The position numbers and the translations under genes were made by a program. From Dyella dinghuensis (GTDB lineage: Bacteria > Pseudomonadota > Gammaproteobacteria > Xanthomonadales > Rhodanobacteraceae), in contig NZ_RYZR01000008.1 in the NCBI RefSeq assembly GCF_003977615.1, positions 1 through 64,000 on the forward strand: a stretch of 64,000 bases of DNA, given 5' to 3'. Numbering within the stretch: the first letter of the stretch is position 1; each line of letters begins with the position of its first letter. The notes below the pieces were generated by a model. The model did no database searches. It was not told the DNA's origin and saw only the letters and a program-made list of their open reading frames with translations. Shown here one piece after another: positions 12,430-20,801 of the stretch.

Positions 12430-13341
12430 ATGAACGCTAATCTGAGAAGGACTTTGATCGCTCTTGCTGTGTTGAGCGTGTTCACCGTTACCGCTGCCTA
12501 TGCGCACGACGACCAGGGCCAGGGCGGAACCTCAACCAGTGTCAAGATCACCAAGAAAGTATCGCTGTCGACCAACGTCAACCTTGATGGCAGCATCAAA
12601 GTGGATGGCAGCATCGACGTCAACTCCGCTGCCGTAGCGCTTTCCAGCGCCACCCAGAACTCGTCCGACAACACCGTCACGAACAACAGTGACGTGTCGA
12701 ACAAGGCAACGATCAAGGGAAGCGTAGGCGAAGACGCAACCGGCAACGTCGGCGTGAACCAGGCAGCTGGCGACTTCAACGCACAGGGCAACAGTGCAGC
12801 GATCGCAGCTGGCGGAAGCGGCAGTAGCAGCAGTGATGCGGATTTCACCTTCAACTGCGGCGGTGGCTGGGGCATGAGCTGCGGCGGCGGCGATCCGGGC
12901 GCTTCGGCAGGTGGAATGGCCGATGCCGAAACGTTTGCTGCGCAGACGCTGAAGGACACCAAGACGTACAACTATGGCACCACGAATACAGCGAAGATCA
13001 GTGGCAGCTCGTTCGAAGACGTCTCCGGCAACGTGGGCGTGAACCAGGCTTCGGGCAACAACAACGAGCAGCTGAATCAGCTGGCCGCCGCGACCAACTC
13101 GAACAACGTGTACGCGCTGGCAACCTCGACGCTCGACCAGGAATGGTCCGGCAATTCCGTGCAGAACGATCCAGGCTCACTCGGCTGGTGCAGCCCGTTG
13201 CAAGCCACCACGAACACGGCATCGCTGTCGGGTTCTGTGGCTGAAGACGCAAGCGGCAACATCGGCCTGAACCAGGCCGCCGGCACAGGCAACCTGCAGA
13301 GCAACAGCCTCTCCATGGCAGCAGCCAACCCGAGCAAGTAA
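12430..13341 (+). CDS. fapC: FapC-like major functional amyloid subunit
   Basis: A 303-residue secreted protein (signal peptide to about residue 25, AYA|HDD). Three repeats are strikingly regular: about residues 92-121 (EDATGNVGVNQAAGDFNAQGN region), 186-216 (EDVSGNVGVNQASGNNNEQLN region) and 262-292 (EDASGNIGLNQAAGTGNLQSN region). The linkers are a Gly/Ser-rich stretch with two Cys (143 and 151) and a Ser/Asn-rich stretch. Repeat-linker-repeat-linker-repeat is the FapC architecture, in which the repeats stack as the amyloid core of biofilm fibres. AGGA lies just upstream of the ATG. Two strong hairpins follow the gene (13398-13459), which could make it the most abundant product. Confidence 0.85.
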   Translation: MNANLRRTLIALAVLSVFTVTAAYAHDDQGQGGTSTSVKITKKVSLSTNVNLDGSIKVDGSIDVNSAAVALSSATQNSSDNTVTNNSDVSNKATIKGSVGEDATGNVGVNQAAGDFNAQGNSAAIAAGGSGSSSSDADFTFNCGGGWGMSCGGGDPGASAGGMADAETFAAQTLKDTKTYNYGTTNTAKISGSSFEDVSGNVGVNQASGNNNEQLNQLAAATNSNNVYALATSTLDQEWSGNSVQNDPGSLGWCSPLQATTNTASLSGSVAEDASGNIGLNQAAGTGNLQSNSLSMAAANPSK

Positions 13342-13397
13342 TCGGCTCGTAGGCTGAGGAGCAATGCGCCGTCGCAAGACGGCAACGAGGGCGGTAA

Positions 13398-13459
13398 CCC
13401 GGCGACATGCCGCCGGGCACCATGTGGAAGCCCCCTACCCGTCCCCTGCGGGTAGGGGG
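13398..13459 (+). terminator. tandem hairpins between fapC and fapD (possible attenuator)
   Basis: Two stem-loops lie between the fapC stop and fapD: CCCGGCG/CGCCGGG (13398-13417) and an 11-bp perfect stem CCCCCTACCCG/CGGGTAGGGGG with a 7-nt loop (13431-13459). The second is followed by TCTTCCCTTC, not a clean U-run. It may act as a partial terminator or a 3' stabiliser, favouring subunit mRNA over the downstream export genes. Confidence 0.55.
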
Positions 13460-13493
13460 TCTTCCCTTCGCAAGGATGATGAGGGAGAGGATC

Positions 13494-14204
13494 GTGCGAC
13501 GTGCCGGTTCAAACATCGTTGGCTTGCTCGGGCTCGCCGCGGCCTGCTTGAGCTTGCATGCGTACGCGGGCGACGTGAGCTTCTCCGGCGTGCTGCCGAA
13601 TGGTGCGCAATACAGCACCAATGTCACCAGCATGAAGGAGCTGCACTTCACGAACATCGTGCGGCAGCACACCGATTACAGCTGCGGCGCGGCGGCGTTG
13701 GCAACGTTACTACGCTACGGCTATCACCTGGATGTCGACGAGACCGTCGTCATCGATGGAATGCTCGGTGTATCGGACCCGGATATCGTCAAGAAGCGTG
13801 GATTCTCCATGCTCGATATCAAGCACTACGTCGAATCGCTGGGTATGCGCGGTCGTGGTTATCGAGTCGACATGGCGCGCCTGCGCTCGCTGCGCGTTCC
13901 GGTGATTGTGCTGATGGACATTCGCGGTTATCGCCACTTTGTTGTCCTGAAGCAGGTTCACGATGATCAGGTGGAGCTTGCCGACCCCATGCTCGGCAAT
14001 CGCACCATGCAGTTGGATGCCTTCATGAAAGCATGGCCCTCGCATGTGTTGTTCGTCGTGATTGGGAGCGACTTCGACCGGAATACCGTCTTATTGCAGC
14101 CGGTCGACAAACCCAGTGCAAGGAATCTCTTCGCTCGCCAAGGTGGCGCCATCACAGACGCCGAATTATTGGACTTCGGCTTCACCCATGCCGATTTGTT
14201 CTGA
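13494..14204 (+). CDS. fapD: FapD-like C39 family cysteine peptidase
   Basis: A periplasmic papain-like C39 peptidase of 236 residues. A signal-like N-terminus (about residues 1-26) is followed by the catalytic Cys in HTDYSCGAAALATLL (Cys64), His in GYRHFVVLKQV and Asp in ELADPMLGN, the C39 triad. There is no ABC transporter beside it, which argues against a bacteriocin processor. In the Fap system FapD is needed for fibre assembly and is thought to process Fap components. The GTG at 13494 is chosen because GGAG lies 6 nt upstream; ATGs at 13476 and 13479 are alternatives. It is fourth in the operon, as in Pseudomonas. Confidence 0.88.
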   Translation: MRRAGSNIVGLLGLAAACLSLHAYAGDVSFSGVLPNGAQYSTNVTSMKELHFTNIVRQHTDYSCGAAALATLLRYGYHLDVDETVVIDGMLGVSDPDIVKKRGFSMLDIKHYVESLGMRGRGYRVDMARLRSLRVPVIVLMDIRGYRHFVVLKQVHDDQVELADPMLGNRTMQLDAFMKAWPSHVLFVVIGSDFDRNTVLLQPVDKPSARNLFARQGGAITDAELLDFGFTHADLF

Positions 14205-14214
14205 GGGCTTGGTC

Positions 14215-15267
14215 ATGTATAAGCGTTCATTGATTTTTACCGCACTTGCACTAGGAATTATGTGCAGGTGTGCTCCCGTTCTGGCCAATGACGAGCCGAA
14301 CGACAGCCATCTTGGCGCAGGTATTCACGACGTTACCGATCCCGAACTGGCGGACATGCGCGGCCGCTATGTCGTCGGCGACAACACGGTCGTGTATTTC
14401 GGCGTGGAGATGATTACCACGTTCCAATCGAACACCGGACAAACGCTGCAAGGTACGCTGACCATCGGGATGAATTTCTCGAAGAACAGCAATTCGCCGC
14501 AGGTTACGTTTGTTCCAACCGTCACGATCACCACACCTAATGCGCCACTACCGACGGCATCCACCGTCCAGTCCAATGTGAGTCGCGGCATTCAAAGCGG
14601 CGGCGTGGCCAATGTAGGCGGCTTTGTTCAAAGCGTGCAGATCGCCGGCGATAACAACGCCGCGGCGAACGTCACCAGCTTGAACATCCAGAATGGTGGA
14701 AGCGCCCCCAATACATCGACGACGAGCAATAGCAGCACGACGTCATCCAGTTCGAATGATCCGTCCACGCCATCGGTAGCCAGCGTCACATCGACGGGAT
14801 CGATGACGAACACAAATTCATCGACAAGCACGACTTCACCGGACAACGGCGGAAGTAACAACTCGAACAACACCAGCAATACCAGCAACAGCACAACAAG
14901 CAACAGCAACAGCAACAACACAGCAGGCAACAGCAACAACCTCGCTGGCAATACGGCGCCTGGCACGACCACCAACACGGGCGCTGCGACGCCTACAGGG
15001 CGTACTGCCACCGTCGGTGGGTCAAGCGTTTCTTCCACGTACTCCAACAACAGCGCTGAAGTAACGGCATCGATCGACGGCCAGGGGACGGCGTCGCAGT
15101 TTATGCACCCAGGCAGCCTTGGCCAGGAAATCCAATTGGCTACCGACAACGCGGTGGTGACCAACCAGATGATCGTGAATCTTGTGACGCAGCAATTGAG
15201 CAGCACGGAACAGCTCGCGCACACGCTGGCGCAGTCACTGAATCTTTCCCATCTCAACGGCCACTGA
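14215..15267 (+). CDS. FapE-like secreted protein with Ser/Thr/Asn-rich low-complexity region
   Basis: A 350-residue protein with a signal peptide (cleavage near VLA|NDE, residue 25). The N-terminal third is folded-looking, with DPELADMRGRYVVGDNTVVYFGVEM (about 42-66 in part), then a short Fap-repeat-like segment with QIAGDNNAAAN (about 142-152). Residues about 161-264 are almost pure Ser/Thr/Asn/Gly, followed by a C-terminal part rich in Gln and Asn. Position between fapD and fapF matches fapE, an export-associated and fibre-associated component. It is longer than expected for FapE because of the low-complexity insert. The start 10 nt after fapD follows GAGGGCTTGGTC. No symbol is given because direct similarity was not tested. 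Confidence 0.72.
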   Translation: MYKRSLIFTALALGIMCRCAPVLANDEPNDSHLGAGIHDVTDPELADMRGRYVVGDNTVVYFGVEMITTFQSNTGQTLQGTLTIGMNFSKNSNSPQVTFVPTVTITTPNAPLPTASTVQSNVSRGIQSGGVANVGGFVQSVQIAGDNNAAANVTSLNIQNGGSAPNTSTTSNSSTTSSSSNDPSTPSVASVTSTGSMTNTNSSTSTTSPDNGGSNNSNNTSNTSNSTTSNSNSNNTAGNSNNLAGNTAPGTTTNTGAATPTGRTATVGGSSVSSTYSNNSAEVTASIDGQGTASQFMHPGSLGQEIQLATDNAVVTNQMIVNLVTQQLSSTEQLAHTLAQSLNLSHLNGH

Positions 15268-15316
15268 ACGCGCGCACTAGCCCAGCGCACGTTCTAACCA
15301 TGCAGGGGATACAACC

Positions 15317-16672
15317 ATGCGCAAGACACTATTGGCCACAGCCGTGGCGTGCAGTTGGATATCCGGTGTAGTGAGTTTTGCCGCTTTTGGACAGGATGCC
15401 CGGTCCACCGCAGCCCCCGCATCCGGTCAGGCGGTAAGCGCACAGGATCAAGCGGACGTGCAGGAGCTCGTCCGCCAATTGCAACAACTTAAGGTGAGTT
15501 ACGCACAGGAAGTGCGTCGCCTCCGTGTGCTCGACATGCAAGTGCAGGCGATACAAGCGCGCATCGCCGGTAAAACGACACCGAACCCGATTCCCGCCGA
15601 AGTTGCCGGCACAGAAGGAACCTCCGGCACCACAACTGCGGCAAACAATGGCGCAGTGGAAAGCACGCAGGCGGCGTCGACTACGCAGAGTACACAGTCG
15701 AGCAACTCCTCGCAGTCTCGCAGCGTGCAAGACGTGGTTGAGCAGACGCAGAACGCTTATTTCAGCCGAAAGTTCACGCTTGAAAGCGACCTGACGTATA
15801 ACCACTACGACCGCGCCGAACTCACGCTCAATGGCTTTTTGGCCTTGAACTCGATTTTCCTTGGCAACATCGCCATCGATCGCGTGACATCCGATTCACT
15901 GACGTACGATCTGATCGGTCGTTATGCCATCACGCCACGATTGAGCGTGAATCTTGATGTGCCGTACGTCGGACGTGCTACCGATTATCAGCAAGGTGGT
16001 GCGGGTGGTTCGGCGGCGTCCATCGATGAAGCACAGTCCAGCGGCAAAGGCCTTGGCGATGTAAATCTATCCGTCAACTACAAGATTCTGACGGAAACAT
16101 CCCATCGCCCGGATACCGTGCTGACCTTTGGCGTGACGGCGCCAAGCGGTCTCGCTCCGTACGGCATCAAGTGGTACAACGTTTCCACGTCGCAATACGA
16201 AGAGTTCGCCGTGCCCAGCAGACAGCCTACTGGCAACGGTGTGTGGCAGGCCACGTTGGGTTCGTCTTTCGTGAAAACGATGGACCCGGCAATCGTCTTC
16301 GGCAATATCGGTTACATCCATTCGCTCATTCGCGGCTTCAGTGATATCGACACCGACCCGCAGGTCGTCACGCCAGGCAGCGTGAAGTTGTCCGATGTGT
16401 ATTACTACGGTGCGGGTCTCGCGTTCGCATTCAACGACCGTTCGAGCCTGAGCCTTTCGTTCAGCGATCGCATCAACGGCAAGGATTCGCTGCGCGAAAC
16501 CGGCGGCTCGTGGACGAAGATCATCGGCAGTCAGGCGAATGCGGCAACGCTGAATCTTGGATTCACCTACGCGCTGGACTCGCACACGACGCTCGTGACG
16601 ATACTCGGCATGGGCATGACGCCAGACGCGCCAGACTTCACGCTGACGTTCAAGATTCCCTACATGTTCTAA
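15317..16672 (+). CDS. fapF: FapF-like outer-membrane amyloid-export porin
   Basis: A 451-residue outer-membrane protein. After the signal peptide (about 1-25, FAAFGQ) comes a helical coiled-coil segment (about 44-84), a Ser/Thr/Gln-rich linker (85-145) and a C-terminal beta-barrel domain (about 150-451) with alternating strands and a terminal Phe (PYMF), the BAM recognition signature. This order of coiled coil, linker and barrel is that of FapF, the trimeric porin that passes Fap subunits through the outer membrane. It is the last gene of the operon and is followed by a strong terminator. A generic MetA-pathway-type or phenol-degradation-type barrel is the main alternative, but the context favours FapF. 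Confidence 0.85.
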   Translation: MRKTLLATAVACSWISGVVSFAAFGQDARSTAAPASGQAVSAQDQADVQELVRQLQQLKVSYAQEVRRLRVLDMQVQAIQARIAGKTTPNPIPAEVAGTEGTSGTTTAANNGAVESTQAASTTQSTQSSNSSQSRSVQDVVEQTQNAYFSRKFTLESDLTYNHYDRAELTLNGFLALNSIFLGNIAIDRVTSDSLTYDLIGRYAITPRLSVNLDVPYVGRATDYQQGGAGGSAASIDEAQSSGKGLGDVNLSVNYKILTETSHRPDTVLTFGVTAPSGLAPYGIKWYNVSTSQYEEFAVPSRQPTGNGVWQATLGSSFVKTMDPAIVFGNIGYIHSLIRGFSDIDTDPQVVTPGSVKLSDVYYYGAGLAFAFNDRSSLSLSFSDRINGKDSLRETGGSWTKIIGSQANAATLNLGFTYALDSHTTLVTILGMGMTPDAPDFTLTFKIPYMF

Positions 16673-16699
16673 AACATCGCTTTCCAGGGGAGACACCGA

Positions 16700-16727
16700 G
16701 CGCAGGCCGATGGCCTGCGCTTTTTTT
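16700..16727 (+). terminator. Rho-independent terminator of fap-like operon
   Basis: A perfect 9-bp stem GCGCAGGCC/GGCCTGCGC with a 3-nt loop is followed by seven T residues (16721-16727). It lies 27 nt after fapF. The T-run abuts the stop codon of the convergent regulator gene. Confidence 0.93.
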
Positions 16728-18066
16728 AGTGCATGTCTTCCAGCACCAACTGGTGCTTTTTGCACAGCCGGTAGATGGTGACGCGCGATACCTTCAGTCG
16801 ACGCGCACACTCGCTGATGTTGAATCGCGTTTCGCGCAGGCAAGCGACCACCGCATCGCGCTCTGCCGACGTGCGTGTCAGGCCAAGACTGGAATGCGCC
16901 TGCCGAAGATTGACGACTTCCTGCAAATCCAGATCGGCGACACTGATTTGCGCGCCTTCTGCCACGACAGCCGCGCGTTGAACGCGATTGAGCAGCTCAC
17001 GCACGTTGCCGGGCCAGGAGAAATCAATCAGCGCCTTGCGCGCCAACGCGCTGAACGTGCGTGCATGGCAATCGTGCTGCTTGCGGAACGCGTCCAGGAA
17101 CAACTGTGCGAGCTGCAGCACATCTTCGGCACGCTCGCGCAAGGCGGGCATGCGCAGACGCAGTACGTTGAGCCGATAGTAAAGATCTTCGCGGAAGCGG
17201 CCTTGCGCTACAGCTTTTTCGAGATCGACGTGCGTCGCAGCCAGCACACGCACATCGAGCTTGATGGATTGAGTGGAACCGACGCGCTCCAGCGTTCCTT
17301 CCTGCAGCAATCGCAGCAGGCTGATCTGCGCGTCCGGCGGTAAATCGCCGACTTCGTCGAGGAATACGGTGCCGCCTGCGGCCGCTTCAAAATGGCCGAT
17401 GCGGCGTGCGTTCGCGCCGGTGAACGAGCCACGTTCATGACCGAACAACTCGGACTGCACCAAGTTTGCAGGCAATGCGCCGCAATTGATGGCTGCAAAA
17501 GGATGATCGCGACGCGGCGACAACTTGTGCAAGGCGCGTGCCGCAACTTCCTTGCCGGTACCCGTCTCGCCCGTGATCAACACCGGCAAATCGACCGGCG
17601 CGTATTTGCGTAAGGCGGCCACCACGGCCATCATCGCCGGACTTGCACCGGTGATGCCGGGGACATCGGTGTACGCAACAGGTGGAGGCGTATCGCCAGC
17701 GAGTGTGGCAAGTGTCTCGATCAAACGCTGCATGTCGATCGGTGCAGTGAAGAAATCGATGCTTGCGCGCAGCACGCGCTCTACGTCAGGTGTTTGGACG
17801 GCCGTATCGGCCGAGAGCAATGCAAGCCATGGAAGTCGCGGCTGTTCGGCCATCAAGCGGGCCATTTCGAGCAGCGCATCATTACCCGCGCTGCGTAAGT
17901 CAGCCATCGCAACAACCATATCGCCGCGACGGATGCCAACGCCACTACCCTGTGTGCCTGCATCGGCAACGCGCGTATGCCAACCTGCTTGCGCCAACTG
18001 CGCTCTTTCAGCGCTCGTAGGCTGTCCGAACCACACAACACAGCGGATCGATGTGTCGCTAGTCAT
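16726..18066 (-). CDS. sigma-54-dependent transcriptional activator with VpsR-like N-terminal domain
   Basis: A 446-residue bacterial enhancer-binding protein. Residues 1-125 look like a receiver fold without a clear phosphorylation Asp (VVWFGQP, then MVVAMADLRS), similar to VpsR/FleQ-type domains. The AAA+ domain has Walker A GETGTGKE (166-173), the sigma-54-contacting loop GSFTGA (213-218, a common variant of GAFTGA) and Walker B GGTVFLDEVGD. A Fis-type helix-turn-helix ends the protein (about 410-440, ECARRLKVSRVTIYRLCKK). AGGGAGG precedes the start. It is convergent with the fap-like operon, whose promoter is sigma-54 type, so it probably controls that operon. Whether it responds to c-di-GMP, as VpsR does, is speculation. 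Confidence 0.9.
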   Translation of the reverse strand: MTSDTSIRCVVWFGQPTSAERAQLAQAGWHTRVADAGTQGSGVGIRRGDMVVAMADLRSAGNDALLEMARLMAEQPRLPWLALLSADTAVQTPDVERVLRASIDFFTAPIDMQRLIETLATLAGDTPPPVAYTDVPGITGASPAMMAVVAALRKYAPVDLPVLITGETGTGKEVAARALHKLSPRRDHPFAAINCGALPANLVQSELFGHERGSFTGANARRIGHFEAAAGGTVFLDEVGDLPPDAQISLLRLLQEGTLERVGSTQSIKLDVRVLAATHVDLEKAVAQGRFREDLYYRLNVLRLRMPALRERAEDVLQLAQLFLDAFRKQHDCHARTFSALARKALIDFSWPGNVRELLNRVQRAAVVAEGAQISVADLDLQEVVNLRQAHSSLGLTRTSAERDAVVACLRETRFNISECARRLKVSRVTIYRLCKKHQLVLEDMH

Positions 18067-18338
18067 CGCAACGCCTCCCTAAGGATTGCTGAAGCTACAG
18101 CGTTACCGCGTCCCTGTCGGCAACTTCCTTCCCCACCCCAACACTTAGATGCACTGCAACAATGGACCGCATGAATGTGATGCAGTTCACGGAATATACA
18201 CCGGTTTCTAGCCGAGTGATCACTTTTTAAGCAATTAATCGACGGACCGAACCGTTTGGTTTTGGGCGGAGTGGGGTCGATATTACGCAGGAAATAGCGG
18301 CGGCCTGATGACAGCCGCATCGTTTTCTGGTGAACCCA

Positions 18339-19157
18339 TCAGTTCAGAAATAGATCGGGTAGTAGCGGATTACCCGGCTCATAGGCATAGGCATCGAAGT
18401 CGCGAACGCCCGCTTCGCGCAGGACATCCTCGTCGATCGCGAAGTGACCGGTGTATGCGTGGGACGGCTTGATCAACATCGCGTGCGCCGCATCGGCAAC
18501 GATCTCTGGGCGACGGCAGTGCTCCGGCTTCACCCCATCGATCATGGCGATCGCCGCCGTAGCAATCACAGTACGCGGCCATAGCGCGTTGACAGCGATA
18601 CCTGACGAGGCAAGTTCCGCACTCATGCCAAGCACGCACAGGCTCATGCCGTATTTGGCGATGGTGTAAGCCGTATGCGGTGCGAACCATTTTGGATCGA
18701 GGTTCGGCGGCGGCGCCAGCATCAGCACATGCGGGTTGGCGGCCTTCCTCAAATGCGGCAGACACGCCTGCGTGACCATGAACGTGCCGCGTGAATTGAC
18801 CTGATGCATCAGGTCATAGCGCTTCATCGGCGTGCCTTCCGTACCGGCCAGCCAGATGGCACTCGCGTTGTTCACCACAATGTCGATGCCGCCAAAGCGC
18901 TCGACGGTTTTGGCGACAGCGTCGTGCACTTCCGATTCCTCGCGGATATCCACTTTCAGCGCCAGCGCCTTGCCGCCTGCCGCTTCAATCTCGGCGGCCG
19001 CGCTGTAAATCGTGCCGGGTAATTTGGGATTTGGAACGCCGCTCTTCGCAGCAATCACCACATTCGCACCATCGCGTGCGGCACGCAGGCCAATGGCCAG
19101 ACCGATGCCGCGCGAGGCACCCGTAATGAATAACGTCTTGCCGGCGAGAGTGCTCAT
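18339..19157 (-). CDS. SDR family oxidoreductase (HSDL2-like)
   Basis: A 272-residue short-chain dehydrogenase/reductase, NAD(P)-dependent and probably cytoplasmic. It has the cofactor motif TGASRGIGLAIGL near the N-terminus, VDIREESEV, NNASAI and the catalytic YTIAK. The insert after the second strand (AKSGVPNPKLPGTIYSAAAEIE) and the segment FAIDEDVLREAGV resemble the SDR domain of hydroxysteroid dehydrogenase-like protein 2. A canonical Ser before YxxxK is not obvious (MLAPPPN region), so activity is uncertain. Substrate unknown. It ends a two-gene minus-strand run with the Lon-domain gene 13 nt upstream. The gap 18067-18338 before the activator gene holds no gene. Confidence 0.85.
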   Translation of the reverse strand: MSTLAGKTLFITGASRGIGLAIGLRAARDGANVVIAAKSGVPNPKLPGTIYSAAAEIEAAGGKALALKVDIREESEVHDAVAKTVERFGGIDIVVNNASAIWLAGTEGTPMKRYDLMHQVNSRGTFMVTQACLPHLRKAANPHVLMLAPPPNLDPKWFAPHTAYTIAKYGMSLCVLGMSAELASSGIAVNALWPRTVIATAAIAMIDGVKPEHCRRPEIVADAAHAMLIKPSHAYTGHFAIDEDVLREAGVRDFDAYAYEPGNPLLPDLFLN

Positions 19158-19170
19158 GGGAATACCCGTC

Positions 19171-19773
19171 TCAGGCTTTCTGGAAACGAGGCAGGATATC
19201 GCGCACCGCAGCCAGACGCTGTAATGGATCGATCATTTCCAGCAATTGCTGTTGCTCTTCGCCTGCCAGCGGCAACAACTCCGCCAGCCGAAATCCGAGC
19301 CAGCTCGCATCGTCATACAATGATCGCTCGGCGTTGCGCCATTGCGGCCCGATCGTTTCAATCAAACGTTCCAGAATGGTTTGCAGCAGTGCGAATTCCA
19401 CCGGCACCTGCTGGGTTTCCTCATCCAGCCATGGCTCTACTTCGCCGCGCAGCAAACCATCCGAACGCACGCGCGTACGCACGACGCGGAAACGACTGCC
19501 ACCTTCCGTCGTGATGCCGAGCAAACCGTCTTCGCGATAACTGAAGTCGACAATGCGCGCCAGCGTACCCACCGCGGCAGGCGTCGCAGGTGCACCTGCT
19601 TCGTGCCCTTCCAGAATCTGACACACACCGAACGATGAACCGGTACGCGTGCATTCGCGCACGAGATCCAGATAACGCGGTTCGAAAATACGCAACTGCA
19701 GCTGGCCGCCCGGGAAAAGCACGGTATTGAGCGGAAACAGCGGAATTTCAGTGGAAGGAAGCTGGGCAGCCAT
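19171..19773 (-). CDS. Lon substrate-binding-domain protein (stand-alone)
   Basis: A 200-residue protein consisting only of the N-terminal LON substrate-binding domain: IPLFPLNTVLFPGGQLQLRIFEPRY, then FGVCQILEGHEAG, GTLARIVDF and GLLGITTEGGSRFRV, and a helical C-terminus (LAELLPLAGEEQQQLLEMIDP). It lacks the AAA+ ATPase and protease domains of Lon, so it is not a protease. Proteins of this type (YcaE or YbcC-like labels vary) are widespread in proteobacteria and their role is not settled. The start at 19773 is the ATG adjoining the domain; a longer frame upstream overlaps the divergent ABC gene. Confidence 0.88.
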   Translation of the reverse strand: MAAQLPSTEIPLFPLNTVLFPGGQLQLRIFEPRYLDLVRECTRTGSSFGVCQILEGHEAGAPATPAAVGTLARIVDFSYREDGLLGITTEGGSRFRVVRTRVRSDGLLRGEVEPWLDEETQQVPVEFALLQTILERLIETIGPQWRNAERSLYDDASWLGFRLAELLPLAGEEQQQLLEMIDPLQRLAAVRDILPRFQKA

Positions 19774-19865
19774 GCGGGCTAGTTTAACGGCACAAGACCC
19801 CACTGGACGGCCTGCCACCGCACAGGCAGAGTGGTCGTGCCTATTTCTATGGAGTGCTTGCAGGG

Positions 19866-20801
19866 ATGTCTGCTTCCAACCTGGCTTCTGTTGAACCGGC
19901 GACGTCGATGCCCGCGCCGGAGTCCATTGCCTCACCCGTCGTGCAGGTGCGTGGACTGGAGAAATCGTTCAAGAAACGGCAAGTGATCCAATCGCTGGAC
20001 TGGAGCGTTCCGTCCGGACGCGTCATCGGTCTGCTCGGGCGCAACGGTGCGGGCAAGACAACCTTGCTTCGCTGTCTGCTGGGGCTCTCGCCCATCGATG
20101 GCGGCAGCGTCGAGCTATTCGGCGAATCGATGCTGGAGCCCGGTGGCAAGCGCATGCATCGCATCGGTTTCGTGCCGCAGACGTTCGATCTGTTTCCGTG
20201 GATGAAAGTACGTGCATACCTCGATTTCACGGCCGCGTTTTACGAGCGCTGGAACGCATCGCTGGTCGACCGCTTACTCGGCGCGTGGGAACTCGATGGG
20301 AAACAGAAGATCGGCGAACTGTCCCAAGGTCAGCGACAGAAACTGGCGATTGTGCGCGCGATCGCACCCGATCCGGATTTGCTGGTGCTGGACGAACCCG
20401 TTGCCAGCCTCGACCCGCAAGCACGTCGTGCCTTCATGAGTGAGCTGCTCACGTTGATGCGCGCGCCGGGCAAGACAGTGATCTTTTCCACGCACATCAC
20501 CGCCGATCTCGAACGCGCCGACGCCGACATCGCATTGCTTCGCGATGGTCGCATTCAATTCATGCGACCGCTCGCCGAACTTCGCGAGCGGCTCAAGCGC
20601 GTCGTGTTTGAGCGCCCCGAAGCCTGGAGCCATCCGCCCGTTGTAGCAGGCACATTGAAATCGCATGTGCAGGATCGCCGCGCTGTGCTGCTTGTCGAAG
20701 ATCCTATGGTCGAAAGCCTTCACGCACTGGCGGCGCGCGAAAACGCCACGGTACAGATCGAAACGCCCACGCTGGAAGATCTGTTCGTGGAGCTGGCATG
20801 A
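19866..20801 (+). CDS. ABC transporter ATP-binding protein
   Basis: A 311-residue ABC ATPase of the exporter/antibiotic-transport (CcmA-like) class. Motifs: Walker A GRNGAGKT, Q-loop VPQTFDLFPWMKV, signature LSQGQ, Walker B LLVLDEP and switch His in STHI. The C-terminal 80 residues after the ATPase core end in a conserved-looking TLEDLFVELA helix, typical of this class. The ATG at 19866 is chosen; a GTG 12 nt upstream is possible. It overlaps the permease gene by ATGA. The pair resembles small exporters sometimes controlled by GntR regulators, but none is adjacent. Substrate unknown. Confidence 0.92.
   Translation: MSASNLASVEPATSMPAPESIASPVVQVRGLEKSFKKRQVIQSLDWSVPSGRVIGLLGRNGAGKTTLLRCLLGLSPIDGGSVELFGESMLEPGGKRMHRIGFVPQTFDLFPWMKVRAYLDFTAAFYERWNASLVDRLLGAWELDGKQKIGELSQGQRQKLAIVRAIAPDPDLLVLDEPVASLDPQARRAFMSELLTLMRAPGKTVIFSTHITADLERADADIALLRDGRIQFMRPLAELRERLKRVVFERPEAWSHPPVVAGTLKSHVQDRRAVLLVEDPMVESLHALAARENATVQIETPTLEDLFVELA

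Noticed and set aside
13494-14204. C39 peptidase as sign of a bacteriocin locus
   Set aside because: No ABC transporter or double-Gly leader peptide; the Fap context explains it.
14628-15290. 220-codon frame opposite the FapE-like gene
   Set aside because: It is the mirror of the Ser/Thr/Asn-rich region, giving Val/Leu runs; no ribosome site.
11190-16672. Curli (Csg) operon
   Set aside because: No CsgG/CsgE/CsgF-like genes; repeat spacing and gene order fit Fap.
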